Assembly: GCA_033439765.1 (NCBI GenBank)
Contig: JAULSN010000004.1
Span: forward strand, 4,970,001 to 5,034,000
Direction of reading: 5' to 3'
Source: Lasiosphaeria ovina
Lineage: Eukaryota; Ascomycota; Sordariomycetes; Sordariales; Lasiosphaeriaceae
Length of the DNA: 64,000 nucleotides
Shown here: one piece after another, positions 33,867 through 46,035 of the stretch
How positions within the stretch are numbered: the stretch's first letter is position 1
Layout of the letters: each line of letters opens with the position of its first letter
The notes under the pieces: generated by a model
Seen by the model: only the letters and a program-made list of their open reading frames with translations
What the model was told of the DNA's origin: nothing
Databases searched by the model: none
Made by a program: the position numbers and the translations under genes

Positions 33867-36800
33867 TCAAAACACCTCAACCGCATATCTCTCGCGCCTG
33901 GCCTCCACCAGCCACTCCTCCACCTGCTGCTCGGTCCGAGCGCCACAGCCCCTCTTCTCCGCCTCCGCCAAGTAGATGCCTCTTACGGCGTCCTTGAGAC
34001 CTTGACTAACAGGTCGGCCGCCGCAGATATAGACCCTCGCGCCGCGGTCCCACAGTGCCGCCAACTCGTCCCCGTCCTCCCGGACGCGGTCCTGCACGTA
34101 GTACCTCCCGCCCTCCGGCGCCTCAGCTTCTGGGCGGGAGACACGCGAGTACGCGTACCGCACGTTGACGGCGCCAGCAGCCTGCCACTCGGCGAGCTCG
34201 GCCGCGTACGGCGCGTCCTCGGGGCTGCGGCAGCCGACGAGCATGACGGCCGGGGCGAGGGCGTGGCCGCGTCGTAGCATCTCGGCGCGGTGCTGCACGA
34301 ACCCGCGGAAGGGCGCGATGCCGCTGCCGGCAGCCGCCATGATCACGGGGGTTGCCGCCGCGTCAGCGTCCGCGGGCGGGCGGAACCGGGCCTGTCCAGC
34401 GCGGATGGAGACATCGACCGTATCGCCGGCCTTGAGCCCGGCGAGGAAGCTCGAGGCAAGGCCGAGGGTGGGCGACGGGTTCTTGGCGATGTCGGGGTGG
34501 ATGGGAGGGTGCGTGATGAGCGACCACGTGATTGTGCACGACGAGGCAGACCACAGCGGGCTTGACGAGATGGAGTACTGGCGTGGCCTGAGAGGTGGCA
34601 GCATCGACAAGAGCTGTGTTGCAGGTACTGCTATCGAGGGGAACAGTTCGAGAATCTGGGGGATAGAAGGTCGCCGGTAGCTTGTTTCGTGAGAAGCGAG
34701 GTTTGCCTCAGCCGATGAGTTAGCGAGCCACTCGAGCCGGGTTCTCTCCATTTCGTCCTGACAGCTCTTGGCAAGCGTCTCGATTTGCTTGATGTGTTTG
34801 TCAGAAACTACACCCGAACCTGTCACCCGTGCCGATTTTCTCCTACCTTTGCAGTCGCTGGCTGATTTAGTTCAAACCTGGACGTGAGCGAGAAGCGGAG
34901 GGAGTCTGCATCGCCCCCGCTCCAGTGATCCTCAAGTCCCCGAGTCTTGAGGTTTCCCAGCAGTCTGTCCACATCTTGTCGAGTATTTTGAGGATAGACT
35001 TCGAGGTAGTCCCCCACATCATATGTCGTGCCCTCGGGGAGCTTCAATTCCATGTGGCGCTTTGGGCGTTCGCCGCTAGCCGTCAGCACCCGTATCTCAG
35101 TGACTGTGGCCTGTCCGCCGGGGGCAGAAAACAGTGCAGATAACGCCAGCTGTTCGCCAGCCCAGGCTCCACTTGTCCACGGCTCTTCAGTTTGAGAAAC
35201 ACCGTTCTGAGAAACACCGTTCTGGATGTCGTGATTGTATATCTGAGCAATTCCGGGCCAGAAATGATCCACCTGCCAAGCTTCAAAATCCCCGAGGATG
35301 TTTCCCTCACTGGCATCGGTGTCGCCTGTCGGGGCGATAGCTGTTGCTCCATGTTTTTGTAGCAGAGAGCCGACAAGAATTGGGATCCGCTGAAACGTAT
35401 CATGCCAATCGCCTAGTTCAGTGGTGTATTAGTGACTAGCAATCGTGACTACATACTTAGGAAGGTAACCGCATACTTACGGTTTCCACAGCCAAACACG
35501 GCGAAGCGAGTGCCTTTGAAGGCGTCGGCATCTCTAGACTTGGATAGCCAGTTGACGAATTTGACAGCGTTGTCTTTCATCACAAACATTAGCCACGTCT
35601 TGCAGCAAGAGCCGTCTCAGGCTGTCAAATACCTGGGGGTTCGCCTTCATAGCTTGCCGTGATGATGACCACCGCATGCTCTCCCGTGATCTTGTCCACG
35701 GCATCATCTAGTGGAGCCACGGACGAATCAAATCCCTGGCGACGAGCTTTCAAGGCGAGGCTATCGGCTAGACCTTCGCAGGTGCCCATGTTGGAGCCGT
35801 AAAATATGGATATCGGCCGTTGCTGCTCCTTCGACTTCTCGTTTTCGTCCATCTTGCTCTCGGGGCGGTCGGCCTCTTCAGTGGGGTTGCTGAACAACCC
35901 CCCAGGCAACACAGTGGCGTCGACCCCTGGGCGGAGCTTTGCATAGATGAACAGATTGCTGGGTTTCACAGTCACGTTCTCTTTGATAGTCAACTTGTAG
36001 TTGGGATCGACAAGCTTGAAGTCAAACTTTTGGAACAGGACGGCGACTGCAAGAGTTGCCTCCTGGAGGGCAAAGTCGCTGCCTATAGATTCATAGACCA
36101 CATTAGTACGGGGACGGGACGGAAGCATGCATAGAGGCGCACGATCCCAAGCAACACCACTTACCAATGCATGCCCGCGTCCCATTACCAAACGGCTACC
36201 CACACCACTGAAATCAGCTCAGGGGTCCACGGAGTGACACCATCGGGTATACGAGTTGTTCTCACCTTCCAGCAGTTTTTGGGGAGCTTTTTGAAATTCT
36301 CGTCCAGCATTCTCTCCGGTTTGAACTCGTTTGCGTCGTCGCCATAGACGAGGGGGTCCCGGTGAAGCAGGTCGTTCATAATCAAAACCGGCTGCGCGTG
36401 CTTGAGCTCCCACTTCTTCCCCACAATCACAGGAAGTTTTGGGTCGGATGACACTGGTTGTATCCCAAAGATGGGAATAGGGGGCTGAAGCCGGAGGGCC
36501 TCCTTGAGGCATGCCTTGGCGTATGGCAGCCGGGTCAGATGTTCGGCTGTGAGCGGTTCTTTCCCGAGCACTTGGTCGATTTCAGCCTGCAAGGTTCGAT
36601 ATGGCCCCGGGTTGGTCAAGAGCAAGTAGAACAGAAATGAAAGCATGGCGGATGTTGTTTCGTGGCCTGCATCATTGGTCAGCATCTTTGGTGGAACAAA
36701 TGCACACCAGAACTCACCAGCGATCAAGAACGTAATCATGTTGTCCCGGATTGTGGAATCGGAGAGATGTTTGCCCGTCACTGGGTCTACACCGTTGAGC

Positions 36801-37767
36801 ATGGTATTCAGGAGGTCTTGTTTGGTTGTGGGATTGGCTCGTCGACGGGCCATGACATCGCTAGCGACCTTGTGTAGATATCTCATGTTTTTTCTGAACC
36901 TTCTATTCTCGGTCCAGGTGAAATAGTTAAGCCACCCCGGCCTCAGATCCCGTGCGTCTGATGTCTCGAGAAGATCCATAAAGGCAGCGACAAAAGGGTC
37001 TAGATCGTCTTTGTAAAACGAGTTGAAGCGAAGGTCCATGGAGCAGCTGGTCAATGTTGACGTTTGTCAGCAGCTAGCCTAGAAAGGAGTGACAGATACG
37101 AGGCCCCCAGAGCGATCACATGGCCACAAATCGAAGGGTTTGGACCTACAGTGAAATTGTGTCGAGTGTCAGCCGTGTAAAGTCCGAAGTCAGGTTAATG
37201 GCTGTCGTGTCACCAAAACGAGCCCACTTTAAAGCGAGTTGGGATGTTATGTCAAGCATTTCTACAATTATCACGCATCAGTGTTAAAAGTCCCGCCAAA
37301 GGCTTTAGAGAGATCTTCAGTAAAGATGACTCACCAGGAACCATTTTCTGAACTGCGAGCGGTCCAAAGGCGGAAACAAGAACGCGGTGGGCAATGCCCC
37401 ATTCTTCCTGCTCGTGAAATGCCGTCAAAAGACCATCTGGGGTGAGGGCTCTGAGGGTTATAAGCGAGCCTATTGGCTGTTTGATAAAGTCCTTCCGCGA
37501 GAAAACCTCGTCGACAAGTTCCTGGCTGCCGAGAAGGACCATGTCTAAGCCGCCGAGATGAAGCCTGTATATGGGCCCTGATTAGTGAGAGTCGCAGCAG
37601 CATGTCAGCCCGCAGTGTCCCGGCTGGTGCAGGAAATATCAAGGTGGTGCGGGTACAGTACCGTAGGTGGCGGAAAGAGCACACATGCTCGCGATGGCTT
37701 GCGAGATGTTGATGTCAAGCAGATTACCGATCACCGGCAGAGGCCTCGGCCCCGGAATTGGAGCCAT
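33867..37767 (-). CDS. CYP505-type self-sufficient P450-reductase fusion, 1083 aa
   Basis: Ten exons close in phase: 37662-37767, 37335-37577, 37150-37261, 36718-37046, 36266-36666, 36165-36195, 35633-36082, 35481-35573, 34847-35412 and 33867-34787. The N-terminus [19 protein letters not shown] has no membrane anchor, so the enzyme should be soluble. The P450 part shows the I-helix AGHETTS (about 263-269), KEALRLQP (ExxR) and the heme loop [11 protein letters not shown] with Cys406. The reductase part shows an FMN flavodoxin ([14 protein letters not shown]), the FAD motif RQYSISSSP and NADPH-binding segments ([30 protein letters not shown]). CYP505 enzymes hydroxylate fatty acids near the omega end, like bacterial BM3. 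A 31-nt exon carries the heme cysteine. The last intron uses an ATCAAG acceptor, chosen because it restores both phase and the family sequence. Confidence 0.92.
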
Positions 37768-39200
37768 TGAGGCAGTCGCTAGTCGTCAGTAAACCGACTG
37801 AAGTGGAAGACGATGAACCAAGTCCCTGACTCGGATGTATTGACACAAGAAGCGTTCGATCCGAAAATTGGACAAAGTAGTTCATCAAACGAGAGGGAAG
37901 GTAAAAGGCAAAGGAGAACAGGTGGGAGAAAGATGTGGAATGCGACAAAGGAACCTTGGTGATGAAGAAGTCCGAGGGTCGGACATCCATTGCGCAGGCA
38001 TGGCAAATGATCAATGGCAATTACGTTGCAAGCGGCAGCCGCGGACCCCGTCGACGAGAGCGAACTCAACGCCGAAACGGTCCCTGGGTGGTGCAACTGC
38101 CATCACTACCAATCAGGATGCGGCTCGCTCCTCCAGGACACAGCAACCGTGGAACAGATCACGTTTTGGCTGTGCCGTGCACATTGCAAGGATGGTACGG
38201 ATCCCACAATATTTGAATACGCGATAATTAGTTAGGTCAAGGCCGGGAAATCCGGGCTGAGCGAGTACGTGAACGAGAACAAATATTTAAAGCAGGTAAG
38301 CGTGAGCACCAAATACGCGTGCCTTGAACTTTTGAAGGGGCGGGCAGGATTTGACATTTGAGATTTGCTTGCAGCAGGGCCGGGTTTGCAGGGAAGGTGC
38401 CCGCATTGCCGTAGTGGCAACAGTTGCTGCCAACAGCTGCTGGCAGGCAGTGGTCAGCTGTCCGAGCCACCAATCCGGCTCTTTCCAGGTGTCACTGGGC
38501 GTCGTCGTGGCTTCCCCTTCTAGATTCATCTGTCAATGTCCTGCTGACCTGGGGGGGCGGGCTCTGGGCCTGGGCAGCAGGCGGTAACTTCAAGCAGGGA
38601 TTAAAATCCGTGCCGGAGATCCTGATGCGACGCAGCAAGCAAGCCTCCAAAAGAAAACCACTCCGTCGGGCCAGTCGATACCGGCGGGCACTTACCCGTG
38701 GTCCATCTGCGAATCCATCTTAATAAACCGTCGGATCGCCGCTCTCGGTTGGCGCCTTCTATTGTTATTGATGGTTTTCCGGTGCTCTTGTCCTCCAGCT
38801 CCGTCTGGTCCATCGCGGCCGCCGGACTTAACATGACATGACGGCAGCACTCACGGGCTCCAACACGTACCTAACGATCAAATTCCACGCGCTGACAGCT
38901 GACAAGCTGTTGATCCGCACCGTCTCGTCTGCGCCATTCCCGCAGCCGCTTTGCACACTCTGCGTAGCCACGCCGACCTTTACTATGTATATCTTCTCTC
39001 TATCTAATGCCGTGGCTTTCGACTCGTCCGTCATCTCTTTATTTTTTATTTTTTAACGAGCTAAATGCTCACTCCATCCAAGCCAGCGTCATTATGTGTG
39101 CCACACTGTAATTTAACAATTTATCCAAGACATTCGATCTCCAGTTGCACCGTCACGCACTCGTGACATGGATATCGGCCTCGAGAATTTGACCCCTAGT
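37768..39200. other. Intergenic, no gene seen
   Basis: P450 upstream region and further sequence without motif-bearing frames. Short frames of 60-100 codons overlap on all strands here, as expected for noncoding GC-rich DNA. Confidence 0.5.
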
Positions 39201-39533
39201 TCAACGTTCTAGAATATTAGACCACTTGACATTGACTTCATCACTGGCGATTGTGCATGGCGACAGAGGCCTGTTTTCGGGTTTCCGATCCCCAAGTCTC
39301 AAAACCGTGGCCATCAGCATGAACTGTGCAAGGATTACTGCTGAGACTGGTGGAACAACCCAAGAGAGCACTTTGATGGTGAGCACGATTGACCCCTTTA
39401 TGTCTTTCCACCACGCTTTGAGTTCCCTCTGACCCTTCTCTGGGCAGGTAATCAACAAAAGGACCACAGTAATTATTCGGCGCCTTGTCAGCTTGCCCCT
39501 GTCGTAAGCCCGACTATCAGTAATCGAACTCAA
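39201..39533 (-). CDS. Possible small membrane protein or gene fragment, 110 aa
   Basis: An isolated frame contains a convincing hydrophobic segment, SIVLTIKVLSWVVPPVSAVILAQF, preceded by the amphipathic LKAWWKDIKG. This reads more like real protein than the neighbouring frames, but no family or additional exons could be identified. It may be a remnant of a larger membrane protein gene. Low confidence. Confidence 0.25.
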   Translation of the reverse strand: MSSITDSRAYDRGKLTRRRIITVVLLLITCPEKGQRELKAWWKDIKGSIVLTIKVLSWVVPPVSAVILAQFMLMATVLRLGDRKPENRPLSPCTIASDEVNVKWSNILER

Positions 39534-40193
39534 CTGAACGCATGACAGCTAATCGCTAACCAGATTCAGTCCAGCTCAAAAGAGCAACGAAGCAAGTCCG
39601 AATTCTCATCCCAGGCCTTGGCAAACGGCGCCCAATTCCGAACATGCCATCCTCGTTCCTACTGGATTCTCCACGGTTTCTCTGCAGCATCCGGACTCGA
39701 GGCCAAATCTTCCCAAACGGCTGGCTAGGCCCCCAAAGCGGAAAAGAGTTTCGGTGCCATGCATGTATTACCCACCTGCGGCCCTGCGCCGCACGCTGGC
39801 GAGCATGACGGCCCCAGGTGTGCCACTCTCCCCGCTTGTTGGCTTGCTTGCTCGGTGCTTATACTCATGCCGTGACTCAGGTACCCGCGCCCCAATGCTA
39901 CGTCCAAGAGGGTGTGTTCACTCACGCCTTCTTGACACCGACGTGCCAGAGTGAAACGCACACTTGTGGTGCGTGAGGCGCGGGCCGGGAATGGTGAACC
40001 TTCGGCAGCGCTGCCAGTGTGTTTTCCGCTGCCCTCCTGCCGAGGCCATGCGCTTCACAAACGAGTACTTATCTTGGCTGAGCCCCATCTGGCCAAGGCC
40101 AGGCCCTTGCTGCTTAGTTCTAGTTGACGAATGTCTCTGCCTTGACCCGCCTCAAGACAGCTAACTCTACCCAGCCCCGAACAAGCCGCTGCC
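39534..40193. other. Upstream region of the CFEM-SAT4 gene
   Basis: No gene recognised. Probable promoter of the rightward gene beginning at 40194. Confidence 0.45.
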
Positions 40194-42011
40194 ATGTCGT
40201 CTGGCGGGCCGCAGCTACCTCTTTGCGCCGTAAGCTCCCAATCCCCCTCGTGTGGACTCGGTCCATATTCCGGCGTCTTCCCGGCATCAGTGCTTACGTA
40301 TCCCAGCTTGCGTGCCTTGTCAACGTCATCTCAAGATCGTCTTGCGCCTCCAGTGACCAGCACTGTATTTGCACAAATGCGGCCCTCAACAGTGATGCTT
40401 CATCATGCATTACTTCAGCATGTAGTATCACTGATATGCTCAGTGAGTTGCCCAGAACACGGATGTGGTGTCGAAAGTCTCGTCCGCCACTGACAACGTC
40501 CGCCAGTGGCCAAGAACATAACCGCGACAACATGCGGCATTGCCCCCCATTCCAGCAAATCATTCATGACCGTCGAAACCGTCTTCACGGCCATCGCGAC
40601 ATTTGCCGTGCTGCTAAGATTCCTCGCCAAGTGTTTTGGGAATATGAAGCTGTGGTGGGATGACCCATTAATTATTTTAGCTCTGGTAGGTTCCGGCGAC
40701 AAGGAGGCTGCCGAATTATGTACCCATAAACACGAAGTTAACCTGAAGCCGCAACACCGCAGCTGGCTAGCATCGCTTATACGGTCCTCGGTTGGTTTTG
40801 TATGCCCCTCCAACATATCAACATACATACATAAGCCCCTGTCGAACGTCTTGCTAATGCATCTCGCTACCTGCAGTGGCAAATATTGGGTTCGGGAGCG
40901 ATATTTGGACGGTACACGCCGAGGACATCCCGATACTTCTCAAGGTGCGTGATGCGAACTCGTCCGAATGGCGAACGCCACCAGTTGACTTCTTTTCAGG
41001 GCTTCTATACCGGCTTCATCATTTATGGCTTCGCGCGTTTCTTCGTCCGCACGTCTATTCTGCTCTTCTACCTTCGCATCTTCAGCATCCCCCTTGCCAG
41101 GCCTCTGATCATCGCGTCGCTGGCTCTCGATGCCGCGATAGCTATCGTGGTCGTCACTACAATGTCCTTTCAGTGTACGCCGGTCAGCTATTATTGGACT
41201 CAGTACGAGGACGGGGAGCACACTGGCTTCTGCGTCAGCCGTCTGGCCATCACATGGACCGCTGCGATTCTCAGTATTGCATTCGACCTGTGGATCATCT
41301 TGCTTCCTCTGCCCTTTGTGGTGCGGCTCAAACTCTCTTGGCAGAAGAGAGTTGTCGTGTCGATAATGTTTGCTGTGGGCGTCTGGTACGTGTCTCTTGA
41401 TGGTTGGGCCGGGGACTTGCTAGGCTTATGAGTGTCGAAGCTGACGTCTGGGCACTCGACAGCGTTCTCATAATCAGTTTCATCAGGCTGCCTACCATCA
41501 GCAAGTTCATATACTCGACCAACCAAACCGGTGAGAACACTCTACTACCAAATCGCATTATCACCTGATCCGATCCGCAGAACTGACCCGACCGCCAGTT
41601 GACACGGTCCCGCTCGCGATGTGGACAGGGGTGGAGATGAATGTAGCAATCATTTGCGCGTGCCTGCCCAGCCTGCGGGTGCTTCTGGGTCCAGCGCTGG
41701 GGCGATGGGCTGACACGGGCAAGAGCGTCTTGCGGCGCGGCGGCCGCGGAAGCGACCTGACGGCATTGGGCGCCAACAGTTGGGAAGTCAAGCGCCACCA
41801 CTACTACTTGTCGACGCCCGGCTCGAGCTCCGAGGTTCAGACCGCCCAGGCGAGCGACAGTGAGACGACGTCCAAGATCAGGATGACTACCACCATCCTC
41901 CAGACGGCATCGTCGCTACCCGCGTCCAGAAGCGAGCTTCCCCTGGACGACTTGCGGGCGCCGGGCGCCGTGAAGCAGGGGTTTATGAATGCTCAGGCCT
42001 GGGCCGAGTGA
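40194..42011 (+). CDS. CFEM-SAT4 (Pth11-like) seven-helix membrane protein, 437 aa
   Basis: Eight exons close in phase: 40194-40229, 40307-40442, 40507-40685, 40763-40790, 40877-40944, 41000-41385, 41463-41530 and 41599-42011. The N-terminal CFEM domain contains the expected cysteines: LCALACLVN, SRSSC, DQHCICTNAAL, SSCITSACS and TTCGIAP. A SAT4/rhodopsin-like membrane domain follows with WWDDPLIILAL, GFGSDIWTV, TGFIIYGFARFFVRTSILLFYLR, CTPVSYYW, WTAAILSIAFDLWIILLPLP and MWTGVEMNVAIICACLPSLR. Pth11-type members act as surface or host-sensing receptors. The start used gives no clear signal peptide; a missed upstream exon is possible. The cytoplasmic tail is Ser/Thr-rich. Confidence 0.88.
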
Positions 42012-43007
42012 ATCGCGGTCTGTGATCCGATGGTTGTGGTTTTATTTGTTATGCTCATTTGGTCTTGTTTATATCATGTAATTCAAGCTCTGTCCTACCG
42101 CCTAGTATCCATGACTGCATGGACTGAAGGCGAGGTGACACGGGTGTTCATGTTATTTTATATTGCCAGTTATCGGCTCAACGAGTTTCAGGTCCAGACA
42201 GTAACTACTTGATTTGGACCATGCGCATACACGAGGTTGTTGCTGAAGACACGACACCCGATGGCCTTTGGGTAGGGGTCTTTCAGTGCAACAATCGAAG
42301 CGCGTTAATCATGGTTAGTGGTGGCGGAGCGAGTCAAAGGTAAGGACCGTGTTGATGCTTAATGTTACCGCTAAGGTGATCGATCCCGTTAACGCCAGAC
42401 GGGGGAGTCTAGCAACATTCAACAAGACAAGCCGACGCCCGGTGACGTAGCCTGCACACAGCGAAGAATAACACTCATGCTGCATGGGATGGCGGCACTA
42501 GGATGCACTGTCGCCATGTCGTCCCCGATGGAGACGGACGCCGGCGCACAGCACAGCACCCAAAGAAACGCCACGATATCCCCGAGACCGCAGTCCGAGG
42601 ATGGTCGAATCTCTCTCAACACGATATAGCATCGTCATTGCTCGTCAACATGGCATGCGGGAGTGGTGTGAGCTGGCTGCGCCTGCGTGCACTTGCGCAG
42701 GCCTACTGCACGGCCAATGCGCGCCGTGCAGACACGCCATGCTGGCCGTCGCCACCGTGCCCGTCCCCTACAGTCGGATAGAAATGTGACGGGACGTGTC
42801 TGTTTCGGATGTCTGGCAGATGCGATACCCAACAGCAGTCAACTTGCTGGCCGATGTTTTTGTGGCGGTAAACAAAGATCCCTCCAACCAATATCGGATA
42901 ATTCCTTGATTACTTGTTGGTGCCAGCCCCTGAGTCGCCCGTGTCGACCTCCCCACATCTAACGTTGTTTCGACTCGAACAAAACAGAGGATAAACAGTC
43001 CGCAAAG
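42012..43007. other. Intergenic, no gene seen
   Basis: No supported gene between the CFEM-SAT4 gene and the MFS pseudogene. The latter's true 5' end may extend into the last part. Confidence 0.45.
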
Positions 43008-45385
43008 ATGCAGAACTCACAACCAGTCGCCGCCGCCGCCCCCAACGAGCTACGAAACCGAAGACGCGCAGATGGGCGTCGTATTTTTCTCAACGGCACG
43101 CCACGACACATGAGGGCCATGATGGACAACACAGCACGCCGCAGAACGGGCCGCGATGGAGTTTCGGCGTCCTCAACCCGCGAGACACGGCAGCGCCGGT
43201 GCCGGGTATGTACCCACTTACCATTACCCTATGAATCCGACAAAGATTCACAACCCGGCGCCCCAGAGTCTAACCAAGCCCACTCATAACCTCTGTATCC
43301 AGGAACAATCCTATTACTAACCTCCGAGTCTCCCATCACCACCACCGCCACCACCAAATACCAGCAAACCACCGCCGACGGCCGCGTGATCCTCGACCCC
43401 TAGCCGGAACAGTCCACACCCAACGACCCTCTCAACTAGCGGCACTGGCGGCGCGACAGCGCGCTGGCCGCCGCACTAAGCCTGTTCGCGCTCGTCGGCG
43501 GCGGCATGACGCCGATCCTCGCGGCCGGCTTTCCCGAAGTCGCCGCCACATTCCACACTTCCGTCCCACGCACCGCACTCACCACCGGCATGTCCATGCT
43601 GGGGCTCGGGACAGGGTGTGCTTTCGCTGCTGGACCGGCTGCTGCGCTATTCGGCAAGCGGCCCGTGTAACTCGGCGGCGCGGCGCTGTTCTGTGCGGCG
43701 TCGGCGTGGTGTGCGGCCAGTCAGAGCTTTGGGTCGCTGCTGGCGGCGCGCGTGGCGCAGGGCGTGGGGATCAGTCCGGTGGAGGCCCTGGCGGCGGCGA
43801 CGATTGCGGATCTGTTTTTCTTGCATGAGCGCGCGTTCAGGATCGGCGTGTATGCGCTGGCTATGTTGGGTGTGAAGAATTTGGTGCCGCTCGCGAGCGC
43901 GGCGGTGCTGGAGAGGCGAGGCTGGCGGTGGGTGTATTAGTATGTTGATTCCCTTTTTCGCTCTTTGACTTTTCTGGTGGCTGGTTGGTTGGTGGGTTCC
44001 TTTGGCTTTGTGACGGGAGGATATGAAATCCTGACACCAGAGCGTCTACTGATTGCTTACACAGGATCGTGGTCATGGTGGGCGCGCTGTGCGGCGCCGT
44101 CATGTTCCTGTTCCTGCCCGAGACGTTCTAGGACAGGGACGAGCCGCCGCGGAACCTGCAGACGGTGCTAGTTGAGGCAGCAGCAGCAGCAGCCCCAGCT
44201 CCTGAAGTCGTGGTCAGCGAATGCGTTGGCGAAGCGGACGAGGAAAAGGACGAGAGCAAGACAGACGAAACCGAGTCAGACCAGGCCAAGTCGTCTGCCT
44301 TGGAAACAGCAACACCCGCCGAACAGGCCAGCAGCGCCCAGCTCGCCAGCACGGTGTCTGTCGAAGATAGCCTGGCCATATCACGACCTTGTCTTGCAGC
44401 CGGACTGCCGCGTATTCTTAATGTCCGCAACCCCGACCGCGCCCCAACCTGTCCCCCGCCCAGCCAGAACATATACCCTCACCGCCTGCGCCACGCGCCG
44501 CAACCCGAGTCCTTCGCGTCCCAACTCCGCCCCTGGCACGGCCGGCTGCGGCCCTTTGAGTCCTGGCAGCGGGTCGCCGTACGCCCACTCATCCTCCTCA
44601 CATTTCCAGCCGTACTCTAGTCGGCGGCCGTGTACGCGTGCAGCATCGGGTGGCTAGTCGTACTATCAGAAACAATAGGGGTGGTGTATCGACAGCGCAG
44701 CGGCTACGGGTTCAGCGCGTTCGACGTCGGCCTCGTGTACATGGCGCCGTTCGTGGGCGGCGTGCTGGGCACTGCCGTCGCTGGCCGCGCGTCCGACGCC
44801 CTCGTGCGCGCCATGGCTAGGCGTATGCTGGCGTCTACGAGCCCGAGTTCCGCCTCGTCATGGCGCTGCCTGTTGCTGTGGCTACTGCGGCGGGGTTGGT
44901 GGGATTTGGCTGGAGCGCTGAGGCGGGCGAAGCCTGGGAGGTGCCGACTGTCTTCTCAGGCTTGGTCTCGTTTGTCCTGCCCGTTTGTTTTGTGTTTGGC
45001 TTGAGGTGTCGTCTAGTTCGCATGATCCCAAAAGAACAGAGAAATGCCAAGGTGAGACGGCAATCGGGAACAGCTGCTAACTCACCATTTTGGGGTCAGC
45101 GGCTCGACGACAGCCATCACGTTCTGCGTCGACAGCTACCGCCAGTTCGCGGGCGAGGCGCTGGTGACGCTCAACTTCAGCAAGGACATCTTCCACGGGG
45201 TCGTCTTGAGCCTGTTCGTGACCGAGTGGGTGGAGCGCGACGGGCCCAAGACCGTGTTCCTGTGAATCGGCGTCATCCAGCTGGTCCTGCTGACCACGAC
45301 GGTGCCCATGTTTCCCTTCGGGAAGCGGGCGAGGCAGTGGACGGAAAAGAGGAAGATGTGCGCATCCATTATGTGCAGTCGTTGA
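43008..45385 (+). pseudogene. MFS (DHA1-type) transporter pseudogene
   Basis: Recognisable transporter sequence runs through the interval but is broken repeatedly. Conserved segments include NPRDTAAPVPGTILL, RDSALAAALSLFALVGGG, AQGVGISPVEALAAATIADLFFLHERAFR, RRGWRWVY, FLFLPETF, FSAFDVGLVYMAPFVGG and FCVDSYRQFAGEALVTLNFSKD, typical of drug:H+ antiporter-1 carriers. In-frame stops lie at 43401 (probable Gln), 43437, 43668, 43938 (codon spanning an intron), 44129, 44618 and 45263. Those at 43437, 43938, 44129, 44618 and 45263 stand where Trp is expected. A frameshift lies near 44825-44832, between AMARR and GVYEPEFRL. Introns near 43209-43302 and 43940-44064 keep usable sites. The 5' boundary is uncertain. 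Transport function is lost unless transcripts are repaired. Confidence 0.85.
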
Positions 45386-46035
45386 AGGGTGCATGTTGGG
45401 TGTCGTGTGTGTGTGTGTGTGAAGCGTGGGTGGGCAGAGAGTAGAATAATCAGTCAAGGCAGGCTAGAAAAAATTCAATGTGTAGATATGTTTGCAGTGT
45501 GCCTCGGGGGAAATAAACAGGCAGTGATGCAAAATCACAGTTGAAGTACGAATAACATCATGAGCGGGGAGGTGACAAATAATATCAACCGGAAGGGAGG
45601 CAGGGGAGGGACGAATGCCCGGGCGGGTGCAGACAAAAGATAAAATCAACATATAGAGAAAAGGAAAAAAAAAAAAAAGAATGCAGCAGTGGTCAGTTTG
45701 GAGGCGGGAATCGAACTCAGAGCCTCTTACCTCTCGTCGTTCCTCTTGATAGCTTCCGTAGTCTCGTTCGTGTATCTTTGGGTCGTTGAGAAAATCGTGC
45801 TCTATTTCACAAAGACCTTAGCTACCGCTCGGAGGCGCGGGACAGGGGGGGACAGAGACCTTATAGCGCGTTGGCGCATGTATCCTAAGTCTCAAGTCAG
45901 TTTGCGGTTCGATGTGGCGGAGGGGGTCGGTACCGGTGGTCCGAGGTCTTCGCCTAACATCTGGTTAGCAAGGGTTTTTTCATTCCTGAATCCCCCCAAA
46001 CTGACCACGCTGCCTGCTTTGCTTGTTGAAAATAT
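45386..46035. other. Gene-free stretch with short repeats
   Basis: Includes a TG dinucleotide run (about 45404-45421) and an A-run (about 45664-45680). No coding evidence. Confidence 0.5.

Noticed and set aside
43008..45385. Treating the MFS locus as several small real genes
   Set aside because: Each piece is a consecutive part of one transporter in one frame, separated by stops, introns and one frameshift.
45703..45740. tRNA-like T-arm sequence (GGGAATCGAACTC)
   Set aside because: The presumed T-stem does not pair, and no acceptor, D or anticodon arms could be placed.
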